From Anaerolineales bacterium (GTDB taxonomy: Bacteria > Chloroflexota > Anaerolineae > Anaerolineales > UBA4823): 6,718 bases of DNA. The stretch covers positions 1 through 6,718 of the forward strand of contig JAQUAE010000100.1 in the NCBI GenBank assembly GCA_028687395.1, in the 5' to 3' direction. Positions 1 through 5,219 of the stretch are shown here, piece by piece (within the stretch, counting starts at the first letter, position 1; each line of letters opens with the position of its first letter). Position numbers and translations under genes: made by a program. A model generated the notes under the pieces. It was not told the origin of the DNA, made no database searches, and saw only the letters and a list, made by a program, of their open reading frames with translations.

Positions 1-356
1 GTATTGCCACTCTCAATGCCCTGGATGCGCCCGGATTGTGGGACCAAATCACTGCGTCCGCAGCCGAACTTTCAAAGGGAGTTGGCGAACTTGCACAAGC
101 AGCGGGCATCCCGTTGCAAAGACATCACGTTGGAACGATGTTTTCAGCGTTTTTCACGCATAGAGCAGTTCAAGACTGGCCAACAGCTAAAACCAGCGAC
201 ACAGTGCGGTTCGGCAAGTATTTTCAAGGCATGCTGCAACGTGGCGTTTACCTGGCGCCTTCGCAATTTGAAGCGGGCTTTGTATCGACGGTTCACAAGA
301 TGGATGTGATTAATAACACGTTGAATGCTGCCGAGGCAGTGTTCAAAACCCTATGA
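1..356 (+). CDS. hemL: Glutamate-1-semialdehyde 2,1-aminomutase, C-terminal part (5' end outside window)
   Basis: The open frame enters from the left edge (first full codon at 3) and ends at TGA 354-356, giving 117 visible residues. HemL is a PLP enzyme that converts glutamate-1-semialdehyde to 5-aminolevulinate in the C5 route to tetrapyrroles; it acts in the cytosol as a dimer. The visible part matches the C-terminal domain of the family: a helix beginning ATLNALDAPGLWDQ, a strand containing GTMFSAFFT, then the diagnostic stretch GVYLAPSQFEAGFVS followed by a conserved His and a closing helix (TLNAAEAVF). The family is about 425-435 residues, so roughly the last quarter is here. The PLP lysine and N-terminal domain would lie upstream. 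The C-terminus is of normal length and shows no damage. It heads a plus-strand heme gene cluster with hemE and remnants of two further heme genes downstream. Identification is firm. Confidence 0.93.
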   Translation, partial: IATLNALDAPGLWDQITASAAELSKGVGELAQAAGIPLQRHHVGTMFSAFFTHRAVQDWPTAKTSDTVRFGKYFQGMLQRGVYLAPSQFEAGFVSTVHKMDVINNTLNAAEAVFKTL

Positions 357-421
357 ACGATGGAAATCACATTGACTAATCCACACCAACTGCAGAGATA
401 TCTTCAAAAGAAAAGATAGAA

Positions 422-574
422 ATGAGTTTTAGCATTGGATATTCAAAGAGTAACACCGGGCAGCATAGTTGACATTTCAGAAAAAGGGCGCGGGCAGGAT
501 GGTAGCGAAATCTCACTCGACCGGCGCTTATAGTGGGAAAGGTAGTCTGGCAAAATGGACAGGTGGATGAATGA
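422..574 (+). pseudogene. Remnant of a chlorite dismutase/HemQ-superfamily gene (both ends kept, middle deleted)
   Basis: Two short coding-like pieces lie between hemL and hemE. The first, frame 426-530, reads VTPGSIVDISEKGRG and then ISLDRRL before a TAG at 531. This resembles the N-terminal lead-in of one branch of the chlorite dismutase family, where DRRL is normally followed by FMQL-type sequence. The second, in another frame (530-574), reads VGKVVWQNGQVDE and stops at TGA 572-574. It resembles the C-terminal end of the same branch (FFVGK.xW). Intact members are over 200 residues, so most of the gene is missing between the pieces and the join shifts frame. An ATG at 422 would run into the first piece if the four-T run at 427-430 were one base shorter. 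The stop overlaps the hemE start as ATGA, as expected of an ancestral operon. The superfamily includes coproheme decarboxylase, which would suit the neighbourhood. Family recognition is from memory of conserved motifs, not from a search. The alternative is an ordinary 214-nt spacer. Confidence 0.5.
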
Positions 575-1632
575 CCAATTCTGAATTGACTTCTCGCCTC
601 CTGCGTGCCTGCCGCCGCTTGCCGGTGGATGCCACGCCAATCTGGCTAATGCGCCAGGCTGGGCGTTACATGGCTGAATACCGCGCCTTGCGCGAGAAGT
701 ACAGCATGTTGGATTTGATCCAGTCCCCAGAGCTGGCAGCCGAGGTGACTCTGCAACCGATGAAGGCATTCGACCTCGATGCAGCAATCATTTTCTCCGA
801 TATCCTGGTGCCGTTGATCGGAATGGGGTTGAAATTGGATTTTCATCCTGGACAGGGTCCAGTCATCCACAATCCAATCAAGACAACCTATGAAATCGAT
901 CTATTGGGAACACCTCCAGCCGAGGAGACTATGGCGCCAACGTTGGAAGGGATAAGACTGGCGACTGCTGAGTTGACGCCCAGGGCAATACCCGTCATTG
1001 GTTTTGCTGGCGCTCCGTTCACCCTGGCTTCTTATGCCATCGAAGGTTGTGGTTCCAAAGATTATGCTAAAACCAAGGCGCTCATGTACAGGGAACCGGC
1101 TGCCTGGAAACGCCTCATGGAAAAATTGGTCACCGTACAAGCCGATTATTTGCTGAAACAAGCCCAATCCGGTGCGGCTGCTTTACAGGTATTCGATTCC
1201 TGGGCCGGCCTGGCACTTGGGCAGGAAGCTTACAGGCGGTATGTTGCTCCTTACAATACCGTGTTATTCGATCAGCTCAATCAAGCCGGGGTACCTGTTA
1301 TCAACTTCAGCACGGGGACCTTCTCATACCTGGAGGACGTGGCAGCTTGTGGAGGAGACGTGATCGGAGTTGATTTTCGTATGCCTTTGGGTGCTGCCTG
1401 GCAGAAAATCGGCCTTGAGTTCCCTATCCAAGGCAATCTCGATCCGATGGCATTGCTGGCAGATTGGCGCGATCTCAAGTACCAGGTTGACCGCGTATTG
1501 GAAGAAGCTGATGGTCGACCAGGCCATATTTTCAACGTGGGGCACGGGTTGCATCAATCCACACCTGTAGAGAATGTCAGGCGTTTGGTGGATTATGTTC
1601 ATGAACAGAGCAGCCATTCAGACACATTTTGA
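571..1632 (+). CDS. hemE: Uroporphyrinogen decarboxylase
   Basis: This 353-residue enzyme decarboxylates the four acetate side chains of uroporphyrinogen III to give coproporphyrinogen III, in the cytosol and without a cofactor. The family length is about 340-360. Expected motifs are present in order: MRQAGRYM (27-34, with the substrate-binding Arg residues), FSDIL (75-79, with the catalytic Asp77), GFAGAPFTLASYAIEG (144-159, with Tyr155), DSWAG (209-213), QGNLDP (287-292) and NVGHG (322-326, with His325). The ATG at 571 is supported by AGGTGG at 561-566, four bases upstream, and by the normal N-terminal helix (SRLLRACRR). It overlaps the stop of the upstream remnant as ATGA, suggesting ancestral translational coupling. 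The last residues after DYVHEQ look unlike the family and overlap the ferrochelatase remnant in another frame, so the natural C-terminus may have been replaced by a deletion junction. The active site is intact and the enzyme is probably functional. Confidence 0.96.
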   Translation: MTNSELTSRLLRACRRLPVDATPIWLMRQAGRYMAEYRALREKYSMLDLIQSPELAAEVTLQPMKAFDLDAAIIFSDILVPLIGMGLKLDFHPGQGPVIHNPIKTTYEIDLLGTPPAEETMAPTLEGIRLATAELTPRAIPVIGFAGAPFTLASYAIEGCGSKDYAKTKALMYREPAAWKRLMEKLVTVQADYLLKQAQSGAAALQVFDSWAGLALGQEAYRRYVAPYNTVLFDQLNQAGVPVINFSTGTFSYLEDVAACGGDVIGVDFRMPLGAAWQKIGLEFPIQGNLDPMALLADWRDLKYQVDRVLEEADGRPGHIFNVGHGLHQSTPVENVRRLVDYVHEQSSHSDTF

Positions 1633-1852
1633 ACCCTCAAAATTCAGGTTCTATTCAGGGATGCGTCACTGGTCTCCATGGATCGAAGATACCATCCGGG
1701 AAATGCTCGAAGATGGCATCACGCATGCCATCAGCCTGGTGTTAGCTCCTCATTACAGTAAATTGAGCATCGCCAAGTACCACGCAAAGATAACCACAGG
1801 ATTAGAAATGTATCGTGGTCACATTGAATTCGCACGCGTGGAAAGTTATTAA
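1601..1852 (+). pseudogene. hemH: Ferrochelatase (HemH/CpfC) internal fragment
   Basis: Read in the frame one base off from hemE, this 83-codon stretch gives FRFYSGMRHWSPWIEDTI, then DGITHAISLVLAPHYSKLSI, then EMYRGHIEFARVESY and TAA. That is the N-terminal chelatase domain of ferrochelatase, where GMRHW.P.I and the LAPHYS segment are hallmarks. Intact enzymes are about 310-370 residues. Here the first 60-80 residues are missing and everything after the VESY region is gone, including the catalytic His and Glu of the second half. The 5' side overlaps hemE by 32 nt, so a deletion seems to have joined the end of hemE to the middle of hemH. The 3' side ends three bases before repeat A at 1855. 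An ATG at 1601 with GGTGG ten bases upstream could start translation, but the product could not insert metal. It sits directly after hemE, the expected operon position. The family call is firm; fragment status is clear within this window. Confidence 0.85.
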
Positions 1853-1854
1853 GT

Positions 1855-1904
1855 TAGGACTTACGCAGTTGGGGGGAGGATCACGCTCAACTGCGTAACT
1901 TCTA
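1855..1904. repeat. Repeat copy A: 50-nt imperfect palindrome, MITE-like
   Basis: A 17-nt left arm (1855-1871, TAGGACTTACGCAGTTG) and a 17-nt right arm (1888-1904, CAACTGCGTAACTTCTA) are inverted repeats matching at 15 of 17 positions, with a 16-nt centre rich in G. The unit begins TA and ends TA, which would fit a short element flanked by TA as in IS630/Tc1-mariner-type insertions; that is inference. It lies exactly where the hemH fragment stops. Copies B (2524-2553) and C (5012-5035) share the sequence. There is no T tract after the stem, so it is not an obvious intrinsic terminator, though it lies between convergent genes. Confidence 0.8.
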
Positions 1905-1917
1905 TAAGTATCATAAT

Positions 1918-2472
1918 TTATTCAGTAATAGTAAATTCTATCGCACCGCCTGAAACTAAGCTCCCCACAGGCGCAGCTTCTAATTTGTAATTCCCGACAA
2001 GTGGGTCTGCATCGCCAAACTGACCGCAATTGACTGCATTTCCGGAAGGATCGCTCGAAAATACCGGACCGAATTGGACTTTTCGGCCATCCGGTAATGT
2101 CAAGGACAAAGCAAAACGAATAGAAGTATCCTTGGGCGTTCGCACCCAGAAATACACCTGTGAGGATTGTTCTTTGGTGAAGGAGGTAATATGCTGCCCC
2201 TCCGGATCTTCTCCGTTGGTCAAAAATACCTCCATGGGCGGTACTGGTCCAGTATAGGCAGGCTCGCCAGGTGTTTCGCCACCCAGCGGCGATTGACCCT
2301 GCATGAGCATTCCGGGAATGGCCTGGAGAATACCAGGCAGCCCGCTCATTAATTTTGGCCCAACAACCACACCCAAGATGATGGCTAAGACTAAAATTAA
2401 TGAAAGGGCTCCCAGGCAGCCCAGACAGCCCCCAAAATAAGATTTAAGCCCAAACCGGATTGCAGCTTTCAT
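1918..2472 (-). CDS. Small single-pass membrane protein with C-terminal beta-rich domain, unknown function
   Basis: About 184 residues, of unrecognised family. A short basic N-terminus (MKAAIRFGLKSYF) precedes a glycine- and cysteine-containing hydrophobic helix (roughly 15-38, GCLGALSLILVLAIILGVVV). A Gly/Pro/Met-rich linker follows (about 43-78), then a domain from about 79 to the end with alternating strands (VYFWVRTP, RFALSLTLPDGRKVQFGPVF, NYKLEAAPVG, AIEFTITE). This suggests an immunoglobulin-like or carbohydrate-binding-like beta-sandwich displayed outside the membrane. That fold is inferred from strand pattern only. The ATG at 2472 is preferred because AAGGTGG (minus strand, 2484-2478) lies five bases upstream. 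An in-frame GTG at 2481 would add three residues and has its own weaker AGGGG. The gene is last of three on this strand, 216 nt after its upstream neighbour, with repeat B in the gap, so it may be transcribed separately. It converges on the hemH fragment across repeat A. Confidence 0.82.
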   Translation of the reverse strand: MKAAIRFGLKSYFGGCLGCLGALSLILVLAIILGVVVGPKLMSGLPGILQAIPGMLMQGQSPLGGETPGEPAYTGPVPPMEVFLTNGEDPEGQHITSFTKEQSSQVYFWVRTPKDTSIRFALSLTLPDGRKVQFGPVFSSDPSGNAVNCGQFGDADPLVGNYKLEAAPVGSLVSGGAIEFTITE

Positions 2473-2523
2473 TATAGCCACCTTATCCCCTGAACATCAA
2501 ATTCTCAAGCACACTTATTATTA

Positions 2524-2553
2524 TAGAAGTTACGCAGTTGAGCGTAAGTCCTA
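2524..2553. repeat. Repeat copy B: internally deleted 30-nt version of copy A
   Basis: Aligned to the reverse complement of copy A, the first 22 bases and the last 8 bases are identical. The only difference is loss of 20 nt between two GCGT words, a classic slipped-strand or short-repeat deletion. The remaining sequence can still form a small hairpin, TTACGC-AGTTGA-GCGTAA. It lies in the leader of the 1918-2472 gene, between that gene and the membrane protein upstream, in inverted orientation to copy A and the same orientation as copy C. Confidence 0.8.
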
Positions 2554-2556
2554 TTT

Positions 2557-2562
2557 ATTATA
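2557..2562 (-). promoter_or_regulatory. Possible -10 box for the 184-aa membrane protein gene
   Basis: The minus strand reads TATAAT here, 84 nt upstream of the preferred ATG, in an AT-rich gap after the preceding gene. No good -35 hexamer stands 16-18 nt further upstream (the closest is GGCTTG). A second TATAAT on the minus strand lies at 2520-2525, partly inside repeat B, with only a weak CTTACG at a 17-nt spacing that is itself part of the repeat. Either could give the gene its own transcript, but in AT-rich DNA such hexamers arise by chance. Confidence 0.22.
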
Positions 2563-2688
2563 CAAGAGTATCGCCAAACAAGCCGTTTGTCGTTCAGAAT
2601 TGATAGCTGTACATGATTGTGTAAGGCGTTGCCATGCCAGGTCTTTCGTTTTTGTTTTTCTGCCAGATTCACCGCAAAAACCCCGGTT

Positions 2689-3735
2689 TTAGGCATGGAG
2701 AGTGTCAGTTTTTTGATGCATAATCACCCACCGCCTCAGCCAACCCATGGTACTCCCTAAAGAGATCAGGATCGAAAAAACCAAAATCGACCAGAATAGA
2801 AATTCAGTAAAAGAGGCGTGTACAGGTTCGATACTGAACTGGGCGAGGATTTTGTTGATTGATTCAGGTGTGCTCCATAACACTGTATCAGTTTCTACGT
2901 TGAATATTACTTTAGAAAAGGTCGTGATTACCCAACGACCAAAAAACCATATCAAAGCTTGACCAATAACTGGAAATTGTCCAACGAATCCCAGCATTGA
3001 AAAGGCAAACCCCATACTGAATCCAATGAGGATAACCTCAATGCCACCAGGTGGAATAGTGCTGGAGATCCAGGCGCTGACAAAAACAATTCCAATGAAG
3101 GTGTATATGGTTAGTGAATATACGAGACGGTCTATTAAAAGCGGTCTCTTGAGGTGAATAGCTTTGGGGGGTTGGTTTCTGGTTTTAAGTGCTTCGATCG
3201 CTGTGATATGGCTCTCGGCTGGAGGTGGATTCTTGTATTCGATTCGCTTTTGGAGCGCAATAATTTCATCCATGTATGCAGGATCATACTTGAACTTGGG
3301 AATGTAAAAGCGGCGTTCCTTTCCGTTTTTCATGTAATACAGGAAAACGGCAGTTCGGGAGCCATACGGGGCAAATAAATCCACCCGCTGTATTTGATCC
3401 AGACTGATACTCTTTTTAACAGGTATGATAGGGAAAATCAGCCAGGGAAGCCTGATAGATATCAAATTATCTGCGATGGTGACTTTAGTCAATATTCCTT
3501 CCATAAAGGAGTATACAAAAATCCATCCCACCAAATAGCTGGGAATTCCCAGAAATATAAATCCAAAATATGGAAACCACTGCGGAGAATTTTTTGTATT
3601 CATGAGTCCGAATAAAATAATAAAAGGAATTGCCCAGCATATTATTCCAATAGGCAGGCATAAAGCCCACATCCAAAAGCGGTCCTTTATGAAATTGAAC
3701 TTATATGACCTTGCTGGGTGGTTTGGGTTTTTCAT
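2689..3735 (-). CDS. Polytopic membrane protein with central PH-like domain, unknown function
   Basis: A 348-residue integral membrane protein of a family I do not recognise. Two N-terminal hydrophobic helices (about 21-45 and 55-78) form a hairpin. A soluble segment follows (about 82-165) with beta-strands such as KVTIADNLISIRL, DQIQRVDLFAPYG, AVFLYYMKNGKERRFYI and a final helix. This layout resembles bacterial PH-like (DUF304/bPH-type) domains that follow a membrane hairpin; the match is by pattern only. After a hydrophilic linker come further hydrophobic segments (about 205-223, 231-254, perhaps 256-271, and 310-328) and a basic tail (GWLRRW). The ATG at 3735 is chosen because GGAG lies six bases upstream. 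An in-frame TTG at 3747 overlaps that GGAG and is less likely. It follows the zinc-ribbon gene by 27 nt, so the two are probably one transcript. Its DNA is clearly more AT-rich than the kinase region. Confidence 0.85.
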   Translation of the reverse strand: MKNPNHPARSYKFNFIKDRFWMWALCLPIGIICWAIPFIILFGLMNTKNSPQWFPYFGFIFLGIPSYLVGWIFVYSFMEGILTKVTIADNLISIRLPWLIFPIIPVKKSISLDQIQRVDLFAPYGSRTAVFLYYMKNGKERRFYIPKFKYDPAYMDEIIALQKRIEYKNPPPAESHITAIEALKTRNQPPKAIHLKRPLLIDRLVYSLTIYTFIGIVFVSAWISSTIPPGGIEVILIGFSMGFAFSMLGFVGQFPVIGQALIWFFGRWVITTFSKVIFNVETDTVLWSTPESINKILAQFSIEPVHASFTEFLFWSILVFSILISLGSTMGWLRRWVIMHQKTDTLHA

Positions 3736-3762
3736 AACCGTCTCCAATCCAGTGACCTCAGG

Positions 3763-4971
3763 CTAGTCTTTTGGGGGAGTCAGTGGTGTCCAGGTCTGGT
3801 TTGAGCCGATATTAGGGTTGAAATTTGGATCGTCACTCAGGATGTACTCGCCCAATGGGGTTGACCATGCCTGTGTGTACCCGGATGGGAGCTCGACGTT
3901 CTGGCCGGTATTCGGGTCGTAATAAGGATCCACGCCGCGGATGGTCTGGCTGAAATTTTCAGATATCCGGTCGTAGGCAGCAGAGCGCTCTTGCCAGCCT
4001 CTCATATTCATGTCGCTGATTTCATTGAAATTGCGGCTGATCTGGCGGGATAACGCACCGATCTGGTTGATAGAGCGGATCGTATTGCTCGTCAGCCCTT
4101 GGATGACCTGTTGAACGACCGCTGTCCAGGCAGGGTTGATCTGAATTGAAGCGAAGATAGCCCGATAGAGGTCAGCATAGCTTTCCAGATGCTCGCGGTT
4201 GGATCGGAAGCTGGTCAAATAACCCATGCTCCAGTAGACATTTTCTGCATTACCGAAAATACCCGGGATAGATATGCGTGTATATTCTGCCACTCCGGAC
4301 ATTTCCTCACCCACCGGTTGGTTATTGTGGGTGTACTGCAGCCGCACCCGGGCCGAGTCGGTCGAATACTGCCCTGCTTGCCCCGCATTGGCCTGGTTGT
4401 GGGTGACAACCTGTAGTAATTCGGTGGCTGGCCCTTCATCGACAATGGCCAGATCTTGAATCCTGCGGTAGCGCGGCAGGACGAACTGGCGCATCGTCTC
4501 GCCGGCTGCCAGCGGCTTGCGGACTTCATAACCGAAATAAAGACTACCAGCCGGCATGGTCATTTGCACCAATGGATTATTCGTCCAGGTGAAATACAGG
4601 GTTGGAAATGCTTCGAAAGCTTCGAGGCCGTTAGGATTGGTAATTTGAAGGCCGATCTGGGCTGGTGCAGCCGGGCGTGCAGTCACCCATGTGACCCCAC
4701 CGCTCACCTGCCAGCCTTGAGGCACAAGGATGGAAAAGGCTTCCAATCCGGATTGGGGATCGTAATATGCAAAAGGGTTGAGAGACAGGCCGCTAACGAT
4801 AGTACCGGAAGCCTGATGATTGCCAGGGCGGGTTTCCTGGCGGGCAGCGGATCGTTTCAGAATCAGCTTCGCCCCACAGTGCTGGCAAGTCAACTTATCC
4901 CCTTCCATCTGAAGGGTCGCCCCACAGCGGGGACAATCCAATTGGATAAACTCATTCTGATTGCCTGTCAT
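3763..4971 (-). CDS. Zinc-ribbon protein with conserved GEYILSDDPNFNPN-type C-terminal domain, unknown function
   Basis: The 402 residues fall into three parts. The N-terminus has a zinc ribbon with CPRC (Cys13, Cys16) and CQHC (Cys29, Cys32). After a linker comes a beta-rich globular region (about 60-280) with FSILVPQGWQVSGGVTW, the style of PsbP/Mog1-like proteins. The last 110 residues have an amphipathic, probably coiled-coil helix (about 292-345: SINQIGALSRQISRNF and onward) followed by VDPYYDPNTGQNVELPSGY, AWSTPLGEYILSDDPNFNPN and a short tail. From memory, similar tails occur in many uncharacterised bacterial proteins; their function is unknown to me. There is no signal peptide or membrane helix, so it is probably cytosolic. 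The ATG at 4971 has a strong GGGGAGG site about eight bases upstream. It is first of the three minus-strand genes and probably co-transcribed with the membrane protein 27 nt downstream, so the pair may act together at the membrane (inference). Confidence 0.87.
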   Translation of the reverse strand: MTGNQNEFIQLDCPRCGATLQMEGDKLTCQHCGAKLILKRSAARQETRPGNHQASGTIVSGLSLNPFAYYDPQSGLEAFSILVPQGWQVSGGVTWVTARPAAPAQIGLQITNPNGLEAFEAFPTLYFTWTNNPLVQMTMPAGSLYFGYEVRKPLAAGETMRQFVLPRYRRIQDLAIVDEGPATELLQVVTHNQANAGQAGQYSTDSARVRLQYTHNNQPVGEEMSGVAEYTRISIPGIFGNAENVYWSMGYLTSFRSNREHLESYADLYRAIFASIQINPAWTAVVQQVIQGLTSNTIRSINQIGALSRQISRNFNEISDMNMRGWQERSAAYDRISENFSQTIRGVDPYYDPNTGQNVELPSGYTQAWSTPLGEYILSDDPNFNPNIGSNQTWTPLTPPKD

Positions 4972-5011
4972 AGGTGTTTCCTCCCCGATTTATCGTTCCA
5001 AACAACATAGT

Positions 5012-5035
5012 TAGAAGTTACGCAGTTGAGTGTGA
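5012..5035 (+). repeat. Repeat copy C: half copy, inverted relative to copy A
   Basis: These 24 nt match the reverse complement of 1881-1904 (copy A) with a single difference (T for C at 5031), covering the TAGAAGTTACGCAGTTG arm and the GAGyGTGA beyond it. The second arm is not found in the bases that follow, so this is either a truncated copy or one end of a longer element. It lies 41 nt upstream of the zinc-ribbon gene start and marks the right border of the three-gene minus-strand block. Confidence 0.75.
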
Positions 5036-5126
5036 AAGTGGGGGTGGTCGCCAGCATGCACGCCCCCGAATGGGCAGGCATGATCGCCGAGAGCCTCCCA
5101 AACCTTCGCCTTGTACTCCTGCCCCC

Positions 5127-5132
5127 ATTATA
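5127..5132 (-). promoter_or_regulatory. Possible -10 box for the zinc-ribbon/membrane protein operon
   Basis: The minus strand reads TATAAT inside an AT-rich island within otherwise GC-rich sequence, 155 nt upstream of the zinc-ribbon gene ATG. The best -35 candidate is TTCGAT (5154-5149) with a 16-nt spacer, which is poor. The hexamer is nearly palindromic, so the plus strand also shows TATAAT (5131-5136). If used, the leader would carry repeat C near the ribosome binding site. Confidence 0.2.
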
Positions 5133-5219
5133 TAATTATTCTCCCATGATCGAAGGCGCACTTTACCTGCATCCAGGGAGCCCCTCAACCCAATTCCCCC
5201 TGGTTAGCTCGCGGCGAGA

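Larger units (their letters stand above)
4972..5219. other. 248-nt gap between kinase stop and zinc-ribbon gene; no convincing gene
   Basis: The gap holds repeat copy C (5012-5035), a GC-rich tract with short self-complementary pieces (for example GGGGG at 5040-5044 against CCCCC at 5063-5067), and an isolated AT-rich island at 5127-5140. Plus-strand reading through 5026-5310 is open but runs into the kinase gene antisense and has no recognisable family. On the minus strand a 12-residue reading frame (5223-5185) starts in an ATGA overlap with the kinase stop and ends at once. No response-regulator motif could be found in any frame by eye. Confidence 0.6.

Noticed and set aside
360..419. ATG-started 19-codon frame just after hemL
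   Set aside because: Too short, no clear ribosome binding site and no recognisable sequence; treated as spacer.
469..474. TTGACA as a -35 box for hemE
   Set aside because: No -10-like hexamer at 16-18 nt. The hexamer lies inside the coding remnant, and the ATGA overlap suggests hemE was transcribed from upstream.
2677..2690. AAAACC/GGTTTT inverted repeat at the stop of the membrane-protein gene as a terminator
   Set aside because: Two-base loop and only two G:C pairs beyond A:T. It cannot fold as drawn, and the T tract is part of the stem.
4456..5010. Long plus-strand open frame of 184 codons
   Set aside because: It lies antisense to the zinc-ribbon gene, whose CPRC/CQHC motifs, strong ribosome binding site and full-length frame are convincing. 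The plus-strand product has no recognisable motif.
1855..5035. Repeats A-C as a CRISPR array or a complete insertion sequence
   Set aside because: Spacing is irregular (hundreds to thousands of bases), orientation differs between copies, and no transposase or cas gene lies between them.
5173..5203. CCAGGG/CCCTGG stem after the kinase gene as a terminator
   Set aside because: Six-pair stem with a 19-nt loop and no T tract following on the minus strand.
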